DNA from: Lumnitzera littorea
Lineage: Eukaryota > Streptophyta > Magnoliopsida > Myrtales > Combretaceae
Direction of reading: 5' to 3'
Length of the DNA: 64,000 nt
Assembly (NCBI GenBank): GCA_024138015.1
Contig: JAMXBB010000012.1
Coordinates: 18,788,458-18,852,457 of the forward strand
The notes below the pieces were generated by a model, which saw only the letters and a list, made by a program, of their open reading frames with translations, was not told the origin of the DNA and did no database searches. Below, in pieces: positions 10,280 through 22,430 of the stretch (positions are counted from its first letter, which is position 1; each line of letters starts with the position of its first letter). The position numbers and the translations under genes were made by a program.

Positions 10280-13059
10280 TCTTGCTATTTTGTTGAAATA
10301 ATAAGTACAGACTTTTCCAGAACCTATATGCCAAATCAACATGAATTTTGATTACCGGAATGAATAACTAAATAAATCAACTCCAATATATCACCATTTT
10401 GGTTTTGGTTTTTATATGATGAAGCCTAAAACTTTTGGTTTAGAATATCTCAAAAAGTACATAGAATTTAAGCATTAATCATAATACTTGTGGATTTTGT
10501 ACACTATTTACTTGCATAAAACATATGCACTATCATAAGGGCATTGAAAGTTTAGTTAGCCAAAAACTGTTGGATATGTCAAGATTGGTTTAGTCTAGTA
10601 ATAATGAATATTGGTCTTTATAGTTATCAAAATTATGATTTTATTTATACGATTTTACGAATTTACGATTTTAGATAGCTCTTCCGAGTTAACTCGAGTA
10701 TATAATTTTTTACGTATAGAAAATTACGTTTATAATCGAGTTTATATATAAACTTGATAGAAAATTATGTTTTTGATCGACATATTTGAATGAAATGAAC
10801 TAAAAAAATAAAAAAAAAATACAAATAACCTTTTGTAACCCATGAACTATTAAGGCATTACGATATTTGTCATATCTTATTCTAATTTTTTACTTATTTC
10901 TTTTTCTCCCAATCTCTTATTTTATGTTCATAGTTTTTATTCAAGTTTTAACTTCAATAACAAAATTTATAAAAAAAACTATATATTTTATTTTATACAG
11001 TTAATAACTTAAAATGAGTTTAAATATTTAATTTTTTTTAATTTACAATTTTAAAAAAAAATGGAAAAAGTTTACTTTTAACTCTATTTATTTTCCTTCT
11101 GTATATATTAGATTATATATTAAGAATTTTTATAAAAAAAAAAAACTTAATTTCTTCATTTTTTTTATTTTCATCACATATTTCAAGTTTGAATAACTAT
11201 TATAAATATATTTATAATTTTGTAAAGCTATTTTACATAAGTTGTAAAAACTTACGTTTTTATGTTTTAATTTTATATTCTAGTTTTATAGATCTTCTAA
11301 TAATTTTATGTAGAATTGTGAGTTTAACAACTTTTTTGGTCTCCTATGTGGTCCACTGGGTCGGGATCATCCCTTCTAAGAAACGGTAGGACATTCTGTT
11401 TTTATAAATAACGAAGAGTATTTACAAAGTTGTATGGAAGTTTTATAAATAATTAATGAATGTAAACTATTATGTAAATTTACGAATTTAAGCATATTTA
11501 CAAATTTTATATGACTATGGTAAGCAAGTTTACTTTATTGTTCGAAATAATATCGATGCTATAAATATTTTAGCTTACATTTTTACGAGTACTTTAAGAA
11601 CTACAAGTGTATTCCGAATGTTGATTAATTTTACATTACACAGAGGAAATCGCAGAAAAGCAAAGTGCTATTAATAACAAAAGCAGTTTCACAACGTTTA
11701 GTGTAAATTAACAAAAGAAAAATTTTTTTTCACAAAGTTAAGAATAATTTTGAATTTCGCTGAAATTACAATTTAAACTTATAAATTATAATGTAAGCTT
11801 ACGAACTTACAATTATAACTAATTATTGTTATTTACGATCTTTTGGTTACGTGTTTTAAGGATTGCTGTGGAAATTAATATACATTTATGAAGCCGAACT
11901 ATCAATTCAAAGTCATATACGAAAAAATGTACGGAACGTATCTTAAGTTAAATTACGAACTGTTAAGGTACTTTAGTCTTTACTTCAATTAAAGGTAATC
12001 CACATTTGTTATAGTAGTAATACAAAAACTAACAGATTCATAGACATTCTTTAATCCTATTTACCTTCAAGTCAAACTACAAATTTTGTAAAAGTAAGTG
12101 AAATTATGCAATACTACCACTTCTGAGGATAACTAGAATTTTTTAGCATATTTACAATTTTCTTTGAAATTTTATAAAATAACAAAATATATTTATGAAC
12201 TTAATAAAATGCTCTTACAAACAAAACAAACTGAAATTATGATTTTTAAAGTAAATTTACAAACCTTTATCAGAGCACAAGCCGTCACATTGTTTGACAA
12301 TCTACAATGTTATCCGATCACAACTTTTTCCATTTATATATAAAAATACATCTTTATGAGACGTATATAATAACATAGTATGTATTTTCATTTGTTTAAC
12401 TAATATAAACATGTACATATATACATATAATTAAATCTTATCGTACATAGTTATATCATTGCTACAAGCATATTCTATATAACATAATATTATTATTTAA
12501 TTATATTTATATACATATGATTTTTGTAAAAAGCTAAATAATTTTTTTTTCTCTATAGTTTAAATTCTAGAATCCCATTTAAATTATTTATGGATTTATG
12601 AATAATATTTAATTTAGTAAATTTTAGCCTTTTAGTTAAATTTCTTTTGTCAATGAAAATTTGATTTAATTACATAACTTGACAAAAATGTTGAGTCTAC
12701 TCTCGCAAGTGATCCATAACCCGAAATAATTTTCTTCAAGGATTATAGTTGAGTGGGGGATTCAAAGTTGATTTATTTCACTTAGGAGATTGGTATTCAT
12801 ATTATTAAGTTAGTCCAGATAATTAATAGTTTCCTGCCAAATTTTATTTGTCCCCCAATTTTATATTATTATAACATGAAAGTGCCTAGTACTTTAGATA
12901 AGTATCTTTAGGATAATTTTAATTTAATAATCATTATTTGCAAACAAACACAACCATATATGTTTAGATACATATACATATCAAGAGTGTATCTAAGTAA
13001 CTAGATACTTATAATAATTTTTAGTATTTTTCTTTTTTAATTTTACACTTAAGTTTAAA
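9540..13059. other. AT-rich intergenic DNA, no gene seen
   Basis: No convincing coding frame. The least AT-rich part (9770-10200) has no protein motif. From about 10620 to 12260 the string TTTACGA/ATTTACAA and its complements recur unusually often, suggesting a decayed repeat. The 66-codon plus-strand frame at 11189-11389 is low-complexity and unlike any known protein. Confidence 0.55.
10252..10280. repeat. (AT)n microsatellite
   Basis: An uninterrupted AT dinucleotide run of about 14 units, a typical plant intergenic microsatellite. Confidence 0.95.
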
Positions 13060-13067
13060 GTTACAAA

Positions 13068-14688
13068 TAGGGACGGACCTAAGATGATATAAGTGGAGGT
13101 GCTAGACATATCTTAATTAAATCAATATTAAAATCATCAATAAGAAAATATTTTATTGTTGCCGCACATCTTATATATGTAAAAGGATCTTGTTAATAAC
13201 TTGCAATAATTTCTAAAGCTTAATAGGATGGAAAAACTCTTTTTAAAAATGATTAAGGGTGGGTATTACACTTCATAAGAAGTTAAAAGAATAAATTTTT
13301 GACCTTTTTATTATACATATATACCAAATAAAATTTACCTATTAATCTATAAAAAATTACATTAATACATAAAAACTTATGTAAGTTTTTTTTTTTTGTA
13401 AAAATATATTCGAAAAAATATTTAGGGTAAGAAATTACTAGTACAGTGAAAAAAAAAATTAATATAGATATAAATATTATACTATCTTTTTTTCGATAAC
13501 TTTGTCCAATTGTCTCATTAACAATACTAAATAAAGGAACATCATTTTAAATATATGTCATTACTCAATCAATTATTCAATAATACTTATTCAATTTCAT
13601 AAAACCAATTGTAAATAATAATAATAATAATAACTAAACCAAATGGCAAGCTCACTAATTTTGATGACCTTTCCTTATTCAATAGAATTAACATGCCACA
13701 TAAGTATCAATAAAAATTTGACATGGGAAAATATAATTAGTATTTTTTAAAAAAGTACGTTCATTTATTATCATGCATTAAATAATTATTAGTACTTAAA
13801 TGCTACTCATCGATCTATGTGGCATATTGTACTATTAAACCTCTTTTTCCCTTGCCAATACTTCCCCTTCCCTTCTCATCACTTTTTCTATCTTAAATCC
13901 GTTGATGCTATACCACTAATTACTAAGATATTTTTACTTTTTCTTAACTAACCTAAGTGGCCATACGATCAATATAATCTAGGGCAGCAAATGGGTAATT
14001 TAGGAATTTTAATCCCTCAGGTAGAGAGTGGTGCCACATATATAGATGCACATTATCTCAATCCATTTTCATTTATAACTTTCTTTTTCCTAATGATATC
14101 ATATTATAATTTGGAGAGGGGAAATTGAATCTGGTTTAACTATTAGGTTATAATAGATACGATAAACACCCTTCATTTTAGCCTTTTTAGTTATATCTAA
14201 AAACCAATTGTCCAAGTCTAAGATCTCCAAAATCATTTGTTTTAAAAATAATTTAATCTACCCAATTAACTCTAACTTAGAAATATTAGTAAAATTCCAA
14301 AATCCTCTATAGTTTGTAAGTTGCTAGCCTTCTTGATTATACAAACAATGTAATTATTGTCTATGGTATAATGTTAATAAAAATCTTAAAGAAGGTTTAA
14401 TAAATGTAAAATGATAAATGCTTCTTAAGGGATAAATGCATATAGAGAAAGTAAATGATGCAATAAATTCATATAGTAAAAGTAAAATGATAAATATGAG
14501 AATTGAATCCAAGATCTCATGTTTGTAAAATTAGATGTTTAACCACTAAGTTACACCTAATTTTATGTTATATTTTACTCTTTAAAGTATATGTTATATA
14601 TATTTTATTTTCTTAAAATACTAAAAATTAATTTTTTCCCAAGCTTAGGGGGCTTAGGCCCCTATGCCCCATCTTAAATCTATCTTTA
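13068..14688. mobile_element. hAT-like non-autonomous element, 1.6 kb
   Basis: Left end TAGGGACGGACCTAAGATG and the complement of the right end TAAAGATAGATTTAAGATG form a 19-bp inverted repeat whose mismatches are all transitions. The flanking 8 bp are GTTACAAA (13060-13067) and GTTGCAAA (14689-14696), one transition apart. Eight-base duplications and TAGGG-type ends are typical of hAT transposons. The interior has no transposase frame and holds a SINE-like piece on the minus strand. Confidence 0.7.
14495..14560 (-). mobile_element. SINE-like piece inside the hAT-like element
   Basis: On the minus strand GTAACTTAGTGGTTAAACATC-like sequence (about 14540-14556) reads as an A box and GATCTTGGATTCAATTC (about 14499-14515) as a B box, about 30 bp apart. 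No clear boundaries or tail were found. A functional tRNA is unlikely because no acceptor stem pairs. Confidence 0.45.
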
Positions 14689-14983
14689 GTTGCAAAATGT
14701 CTTATATAATTGAATATTTTTTTGTCAAATTTATTACCTTATTTATATTTGACCAATATTTACTTATCATGGCATTTGTTTAAAGGCGATAAAAGTAGTA
14801 GATTTGATAAGAAAAAATTCAGTTATATATAACATTCGGCAATTTTAAACTTCATGTGTAAAATTAAAGAGTGAAAGTTTGATCATGTATAATGTTTACT
14901 AACATCAAACTTTTGGTGTAAAATTGAAAAAGCATATAAAATTTAGGTACTAATTATTAATATTTTTTTTGGTGAATAAATAA

Positions 14984-15005
14984 ATATATATATATATATA
15001 TATAT
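14984..15005. repeat. (TA)n microsatellite in the LINE 3' end
   Basis: A TA dinucleotide run between the LINE tail and the element A insertion point. Confidence 0.9.
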
Positions 15006-15064
15006 CATTAACATTGACAAATCACAAAAACTAAGTCTATGGCTTGACAGTCATTGACAACATC

Positions 15065-18000
15065 TGTAAGTCCTTAAAATTGTGTTTAGAATAATCAAAC
15101 TTAGATTTAAGGTCTTTAGGAAAAGTTATTCAATTGAACTTAAACATTATGACTAAAATAAAAAGGTTAGACGAAGTGATACAATGAAGTTAAATTTTGG
15201 AAATAATGATCCAAAATCCTAATTTTGCCCTTAGAAATAGGATTATTTAATATAGTATTAAAATGCTCGAAATCCCTAAAGTCGAGCTTGAAATGCGACG
15301 ATAACTTAAAGATAAGTATAGTATAATTTACTATATAAATATACTTATATTTTTATGAGTATATCCTATATAAATAATAATTATGCTCATAAATTAACCC
15401 TAATTTACGTAATTATATTTACAATGTGTTGAATTCAAGTGAATAATTAAGAGAACATATCCTAAAAATAAAAGATACGTTAGAAACTTAATTATATGAG
15501 TATAGTTATATATTACACATGATATATATATGGGATATATACCCGTATATTAATAAATAACTAAATATTAATAAACTATACCTAAAATGCTAGAATAAGT
15601 ACAAATCTCATCCAAAAGACTCAATTGTAGTTGGGAATGTTTGGATTTTCATTGTAGCTTACTGTGGAGGAGTTGAATATGCTGATTTAAAAGCAAGTTT
15701 GTAGGATTTAGCTACCTCCTACTTGCATTTATGAGGAAAAAGTAAAGAAAAAATTAAAAAGAAAAATCAAATAGTGGCAACCAACTCTAACTAGCATAAA
15801 TAGGCTTCGCCACATCATTTCCTAACTTTACAAACCAGATACACTTAAAGGAAATTAAGAAAAAAATTGTGGAAAAATAGGAAAAAAAAAAGAAAAATAG
15901 AGCAACCACCGTGCCTCTACCACACTCGACCCAAACAACTACCTGACGACCAAACCAACCGGCCACCACTAGTTTAGGCAGCGACTAGCTTTTCCGACAA
16001 AGCCCTACTACTCCGTGGCCATTGGAGAATCCAAGAATACAAAGGTCGATTCTTTGTCCTATTTTTCAATAATTTGTAAAAAATACTTAAATCACCTAGA
16101 AAATTATGAAAAAATTTATAGTTAGGTCATTTTAAACATGATTTTGTGTGGTATTTTTATTTTTGAAAATTTTGTAATATTTAATATACTTGTTTAAGAA
16201 AACTACTATTCATCCGAAATTTGAATTACAAAATAAATGTACTAAATGATGTTGTTTCTAGCTTAAAATTTTTATGTAGGATGCGTATAATATATAGATA
16301 ATTTCTATGTAGCTCAAATTTTGATTTGAATATTTTTAATATTTATTGCATTTTTTGGCTTAAGAATAGCTTGAAAATAGGCTAAAATTGTGAAATAAAT
16401 AAAAAATTATGAAATTAAATGATGAAATGGACATGTATTAATCTTTAGTGAATAATAACAATGTTGGGTTAGATTGAAATTAATTTGGTGTAAAAAGGAT
16501 CATAATAAAGTAATTTAAGATAATTTAAGAGTAAAATCGTAAATACAAATATATAGGCGATAGATAAAAAACTTGAAACCAAGTGATAGTTGAGTTCCCC
16601 ATATTTTTATGAGTCTATAAAAATTTTTGAAGAATTATTTGGTGCCCGAACTATTTATTACGAATTTATGTAGTAAAATGATTTAAATTACAAATTGGGG
16701 CGTATTTTTAATAATAATAAGTTAAAATGAAATAAATGGTTGAGTAAATGCTATGTATGAATGTACTAATCAGATTAGATGAAAAGGATATTTTTAATAT
16801 AATTAATAATATTTTACTGATCGAGATACGTTATATGTGTATTAAGGTTAACTAATACTTATATTATAGCATTATATTGATAAATTAAGTAAAACACAGT
16901 TTAATAACCTAAAATACGTATAATTTGTTAATATTTATTTAGATACGTATAACTATATTAAAAACTCAAACTATCCGTTAAAAGTTATCTCTAAAAACTA
17001 GACTCGTGACATGTATCGTTGGGTTCTAATTTTATTAAAATCAAATAATTTTAGGTAATATAACCTATAATTCTATAATATTCTAGAATGTCTGTGTTAC
17101 AGTAACCTTATCAGAATTAAAATATGATTTAATCAATTAAAAGCATATTTTGATAAGATCAAAACAATATATAATACGTAATATTATAAATTACGTATAT
17201 TATCAATAATTAATAACTTAACCGATATATATATATAATAATAAAACTATATATTATTGTGTTAATATATTCATATATATATAACTGTTTTAGATTAAAC
17301 CCCAATGTTTTTGTAATTGCTACGAAAACTGAAATTGGGTTTTGCATGTATATAGGATCTCTTAATAGTCAAACTGTTGATAGCTCAAGTCTAATGTAGT
17401 GAGCGTCTGAACAAGTAAGTTGGGATTTATAGCTTCACTGCTTGTTGAGTTATTGTATTAAAGTATTTGGAGACTCAAGAGTATTTTTGGTTGTATTTGT
17501 AGTTAGTTGGTTGTGCACATGCTGTGTGTGTGTGTATGATATTCGGTTGTGACAATAGTTGAACTCTTTGGTCTGCTATTTTGTATCTCGCATTGTCTCT
17601 GAATTGTATGAACTTGTTTGGTCATCCTTGATTAACACTAACGTTGATTCGACTAAAACGAAATTGAACATACATAACACCCATTAGGGGGAACGATTAA
17701 GAGTGTTAGGCCAAATATCAACTTCCTTCGATGATGATAGTTGAAATGGTTATTTCTCCATTCTTAGTTGAACAAAGTGATAGGCGAGGAGGTCGTGGCA
17801 AGGGTGGGGGTCGTAGTTTGAAGGCGATCACAGGAGGAAAGTGTTCTCCATTACATAAGCTCAGGTTTAATCTGATTTGAGTCGCAATAAAACTCCTCAA
17901 TCCAGGTTATAGCAGATATAATTGCTCTAACCTTACAACAGATGATATAATATTGTATGATGTTTCATTTGATTGATTGCATTACATTTTATTATAATTA

Positions 18001-18578
18001 ATAACATTGCTTATAATTGTTTGGTACTCTTCTAACTCTGTCCTATTTACTGAGCTAGTTGTGCTTACATCTCCATAGACTCTTTTGTAGATACTAAGTG
18101 AAGACCGGAATGTTTCGAAAACGCCAACCCCAAGTTTGTGTGCTGTTGACTGGAAAAGTGAGGGACGAAGAATCAATTGAACCTAGGCTTTTGACCTTTC
18201 TTTTGTCTTTTCTTTTGAATTCTAAAGAAATTAATTGGGAATTCCCGAGGATGCCCATTAGTTTCTTGACTAATTGTAAATAGTCTGCAAAACCTATGGG
18301 TTTTTGATAAACTCTGATTGTAAATTATAACTCCGGATGTAAGACGTTTATGTCAATACTATTGTGTTATGAGATAACGGGTTATATAGAATAGGTATTT
18401 TATAAAGTTATACCACATGTTTGATTACTCATAAGTATCAGAATGGATGCTTCAAGCTGGTTGAGTTATGTACGCTTTGTGTGGATTATATGTATGATAG
18501 CAGCCGTGACGTCAGCTTCTATTTTAGGTTAGTTTATATGGTAGGACTATTATGACTCCTCCTGTTCAAGGCTTGACA
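15065..18578 (+). mobile_element. Element A: 3.5-kb non-coding LTR-like element (family A-D)
   Basis: Starts TGTAAGTCCTTAAAATT and ends GGCTTGACA. It is flanked by ACATC and ATATC (4 of 5), and sits in a LINE. The order of landmarks is shared with B, C and D: an AT-rich 5' part, a short C-rich stretch (15895-16030), a GTAAAAAAT-type AT-rich middle, a conserved 300-bp block (about 17690-17945, with GTGATAGGCGAGGAGGTCGT) and a tail ending in GACTATTATGACTCC near the terminus. No frame exceeds about 65 codons. It may be a solo LTR of a very long LTR, or a non-autonomous element. Confidence 0.72.
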
Positions 18579-19100
18579 ATATCATCAATAGCAATAGAAA
18601 AAGAATAAGGGTCCACACTTCAAGAGTTATTAGATAGGTCTTTTTGTAATGTATCAGACATAAAAGTTGGATTACCATAGTGAAAAATAACATCTTCCTA
18701 TGTATCCATCCTAAACTTTATTAGATGATCTGTAGCTTCATTTTAGTCTTTGTTGATCTTGTTAACAACAACATCATGGAAACAAGATAGTAAAGTTAAG
18801 CATGCTTTAGGGTACGGGTGACAAAGATCCTTATTGATATTTCTATCTCTAAGCCCATGATTAGATGTGAATCCATTTCTACCATAATTTTATCTAGCCT
18901 AAAGTGTTTGCCAATGATAGACCCTCCTTGATTGCCATAAGTTCAGCTTCAATGGGTGTCATTAGATTAATACGCTTTGAGCAACCTCATCTCACTTGTC
19001 TCAAGCTATCTCTATAGATAACACTGATACCAAATTTTGTTCATTTGCTATTGTAAGGTCCATCACGATTCATTTTCAGCCATCTTAGTTCAGGTTTACT
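18579..19100 (-). pseudogene. LINE RNase H domain remnant
   Basis: The C-terminal RNase H of plant L1-type LINEs. On the minus strand the pieces KPELRWLKMNRDGP (near 19070), PIEAELMAIKEGLSLA (near 18930) and KIMVEMDSHLIMGL (near 18880) correspond to the N-x-D-G, A-E-x-x-A and D-S signatures of the fold. They lie in different frames with stops between them. The LINE continues past the element A insertion, so its last codons are at about 14958-15064. Confidence 0.7.
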
Positions 19101-19379
19101 CCACTTGCCTTAATGAGCTAAATTACCCTCCCCTTTCTTACTTGCTCTTATGTTTACCCACCAATCGTTCAATTTCACTCTAATTCTGCCAACAATGTTT
19201 CCTAAGTCAGTTCTTAGGTTAAAGATTCTATGATTCTACTTATGAAAAAAGCCACGTAGACCAAATAAGAATATGGATTAAACTGGAATAGTTATAAGTC
19301 TTTACTGTCGTTGCTTCTAATAAGCTCTTTTCCTTACTTACTATTTAAATGAATCAAAATCACAGTCTACATTCCTGTT

Positions 19380-19510
19380 TGCATACACAATGTACTCTAT
19401 ACATTTTTTGTCCATTGGCAGTTTAGAAAGATGTGTGGGATGGATTCTTTAGCAACGTTACAAAGGGGGCATAAACCCCCAACATTAAATCTTCTTTTAT
19501 GGAGATTATT
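19380..19510 (-). pseudogene. LINE C-terminal zinc-binding domain (zf-RVT) remnant
   Basis: Minus strand reads GLCPLCNVAKESIPHIFLNC, the C-x2-C...H-x4-C pattern of the zf-RVT domain that lies between RT and RNase H in plant LINE ORF2. The key Cys and His residues are all kept; flanking sequence has stops. Confidence 0.78.
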
Positions 19511-20129
19511 TGTTGTTGCAAGACCATCATGAAGGATCCTCTAGATAAGCATTTGAATTCTTGGAATTGTAGGAGTCCTCCAAATCCAGTCCTAATTCTT
19601 TTGCGTTGAGTTTATGTTCTCCTCTTAGCAAAGAAGCTCATAAACTGACTTAGTCAACACCTACCTTGAAATTTCAAGTGGCCAAATCTTTATATCTTCA
19701 TTTTCCCCTAGATTAATAATACCCGGTTTCCTCTTTATATGGTTATCTAAAGGGTAGTCAATGACTTTTTCATTCCATTCTCCTAAACTTCTCTATAATT
19801 GTTGAACCATAATGAGGTTATTGCATTTGTTGAGAGGTCCCTATGACCAATTGGCAACTTTAACACTATTCACCTAATTATCAATCTAAAATTGAGTTGT
19901 TCTTCCATTTCTTAGCTTTATTCTCATTCACTCTTCCACCTAGTTGATTGCCTTTTTAAGTTCCTCATAGAAATTGCTGCCTTCATCTCTCTACCATTCT
20001 CTAGTCCTATTTTGTACCTTTGCTTCACTAGCTTTATCTAAAGTAGGTCCTTTCAATTTATTACCTAAGTTAATTTCACAAAATTTGCTCAATTTTGATT
20101 TTTCATATCAAACATCCTTTGCCTTCTAG

Positions 20130-21300
20130 ATTTTTTCAGAGCTTTGACTCTTCTCTACCCTACTTGCTTGATTTTTCTCTCCTTAGATGATGATTCCCAT
20201 AAAAAGTTATGATGGAACTTTTCTAACTTGGTTGCAATTCCAATAGGGATTGGGATGGCTTGGGAGTAGTAGTTAGAAATACTCTCTAGCATCAAAGAGA
20301 CTAGTAGTTTCCTACCACTTAAGCTGAGAAGTTTTGATTTCCATCCTGTAAACTTCTATCTAGATTTTTCTAGGGTAAAATTCAAATCAGAGTTGTTAAG
20401 ATCTCCACCTTCCTTCATTAGGACTCTTAAGTACTTACCTATGTCTGCATTTTGCCAAATGTTAAAACCTTGGCATATGCTATCTTTGTTAACTCTGGGT
20501 GTATTTTTAGAAAACATGATGCATGATTTTTAATAGTTAACCTTTTGCTCAAAAATCCAACTATAGTTCTCTATTGTGTCCATGATTGTTCAGGTGTTCT
20601 ATTTGGAAGCCTCGACTAAAAGTAGAAGGTCATCAACAAAGCATAAGGAAAACATAGGAAGATAGGGGATCACCTTAATAAAGACCTCTGTTGGAGTAGA
20701 AAGTGTCCATCATGGACTCATTGAGCATTATTTGATAGGTTGCCAAAGATAAGCAACATCCAACAATGTTAATCTATTTTCTAGGAAAATTTAAATTGAG
20801 GAGCACTAATCTAATAAAATCCCACTACATACGTTCGTAAGACTTTTCTAAATCTAGTTTTATAACCATCTAAGACTTCTTCCCTTCCTCTTCTTCAAAG
20901 CATGCATAATCTCTTGGAAGACTATGATATCTTTAATCACTTGGCCAAGAATAAAGCTAGACTATTTTGTGCTTATATTCTCATTCAAAAAGGGATAAGG
21001 TAGTTAACAAGTAACTTGCTAAGGACTTTATACATTGTTGTACATAGGCTGATAGGTTTGAAATCCCTTACTTTATTTACTTCCATCACTTTAGGGATGA
21101 GAACTATAAGGGTTTGATTAATTGCCTTAGATATAGCCTTAGTCGAGATTATATTCTTAACAATATGGCATATAGAATCCCCAACCACATCTTGACATCT
21201 TTTGAAAAACTTAGCATGATACCTATTAACGCTCAGTGATTTATTATTGCTGATGCACTACAGTGTACATTTGATTTCATCAAAAGAGCACTCTTTAGCT
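20130..21300 (-). pseudogene. LINE reverse transcriptase remnant
   Basis: ORF2 reverse transcriptase. The best open piece is 67 codons at 20985-21188, with LIVLIPKVMEVNKVRDFKPI, the LIPK...DFRPIS signature of plant LINE RT. The catalytic box reads FVDD (20629-20640; family YADD/FADD) within LCFVDDLLLLVEAS. Downstream, FSKNTPRVNKDSICQGFN, GWKSKLLSLSGRKLLV and AIPIPIGIATKLEKFHHNFL-like text (20200-20540) match the thumb region. Multiple stops and shifts make it non-functional. Confidence 0.85.
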
Positions 21301-21984
21301 AATAATCTTGGTCTTCGGCACTTAGGTAGCATTTTTCTCCATTCCAAGATGGAGTCACAAAGGGTATAAAGGTTATTTTAATTGTAAAGAGATGTTGAAA
21401 AAAATCTTAGAAAAGATGCCAAACTTTCCCCATATCCTTTATCCAATTACACGTTGAATCAAAAAGTCTAACTACCATTGACTTCAACCTCCTGGCCATC
21501 ACATTAGTATAGAAAAACAGAGTGTTCCTTTCCTAATCTATGATCCAACCAGATCTTGCTTTCGTTGCCTAAAGTTTTTCCTTTTGGGCTAGCACCCACT
21601 ATAATTTGGCTTATAATAAATGTTCTTCATCTAGAAGAGCTTGAGATGGATTTGAAAATAGAAGGTTTGTAGTATCCTTAAGATTTCGCAAGATATCATT
21701 CTTTCTTTGGGGTATAATCCCAAAGACTTCCCTATTCCACTTTCTTAAGGACTTAGTGAAACAATTCATGTCAATTGGGCAACTCTAGTTTACTCTAACA
21801 AAATTCTTGAATTTTGGGTACTCTAGCTACGTAGGCAAAAAACAAAAGGGTTGTTTCTCTTTTGGGCTACCTCTTTCCATAAGCTACGTATTAAGTAAGA
21901 TAGGTAAGTGATTTGAAGCAAAAGAAGAAAGGTAAAATAATTTCGCTTTCTAAAAAAGACTTCTCTACTCATAGTTCCTCTACG

Positions 21985-22290
21985 CCCTGTCAGGCTTAGT
22001 TTAGATAAGGTCACTTAACCTTTTTGACCTCTTTGACCATGTGAACTTAAGCCCAATAAAACCCAAGTCCATCATATTACACGTGTTCATAAAAGAAAGT
22101 TATTTATCATCTCTTGACTAACATATGTCTATACCTTCCCACTTCTCACTACCTGTAAGGATTTTGTTAAATTCTCCAATCAAAGGCTATGGACCATTAA
22201 TTCTAGAAGACTAGTCTATTAATTCATCCCATAAAGTCAAATGAGCATTTAGCCTAGGACTGGTATAAATAAATAAGAGAAACTAACAAG
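21985..22290 (-). pseudogene. LINE endonuclease (APE-like) C-terminal remnant
   Basis: Minus strand carries PLIGEFNKILTGSEKWEGI (about 22140-22195), equivalent to the family's GDFN...L...EK.GG, and MMDLGFIGLKFTWSK (about 22035-22080), equivalent to DLG..G..FTW. These are the hallmark end of the endonuclease domain of plant LINE ORF2. Asp of GDFN has become Glu. The N-terminal half of the domain is not recognisable upstream. Confidence 0.75.
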
Positions 22291-22430
22291 GGTTATAGCG
22301 ACGTACCTTAATCTCCATCACAACTTGTTGTATGACCTATACCTCTCTCAAATAGCAGCATCTTCCTCGTTCCATAAAACAACAATACCACATGATATTA
22401 AATTAATTTTTTTAGGGGGAGTGCTCACCA

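Larger units (their letters stand above)
14958..22430 (-). mobile_element. L1-type LINE, decayed, split by element A
   Basis: Minus-strand non-LTR retrotransposon in two blocks: 18579-22430 (endonuclease, RT, zinc finger, RNase H) and 14958-15064 (3' end with a short A-rich tail, seen as TATTTTTTTTGG on the plus strand). Element A lies between them, at a junction marked by ACATC (15060-15064) and ATATC (18579-18583). The order EN-RT-zf-RNase H is that of plant L1-clade LINEs. Stops and shifts are frequent throughout. The 5' end near 22430 is a guess from where recognisable sequence stops. Confidence 0.82.

Noticed and set aside
11189..11389. 66-codon plus-strand frame in AT-rich DNA
   Set aside because: Tyr/Ile/Leu/Phe-rich translation typical of AT-rich sequence, with no motif and no gene context.
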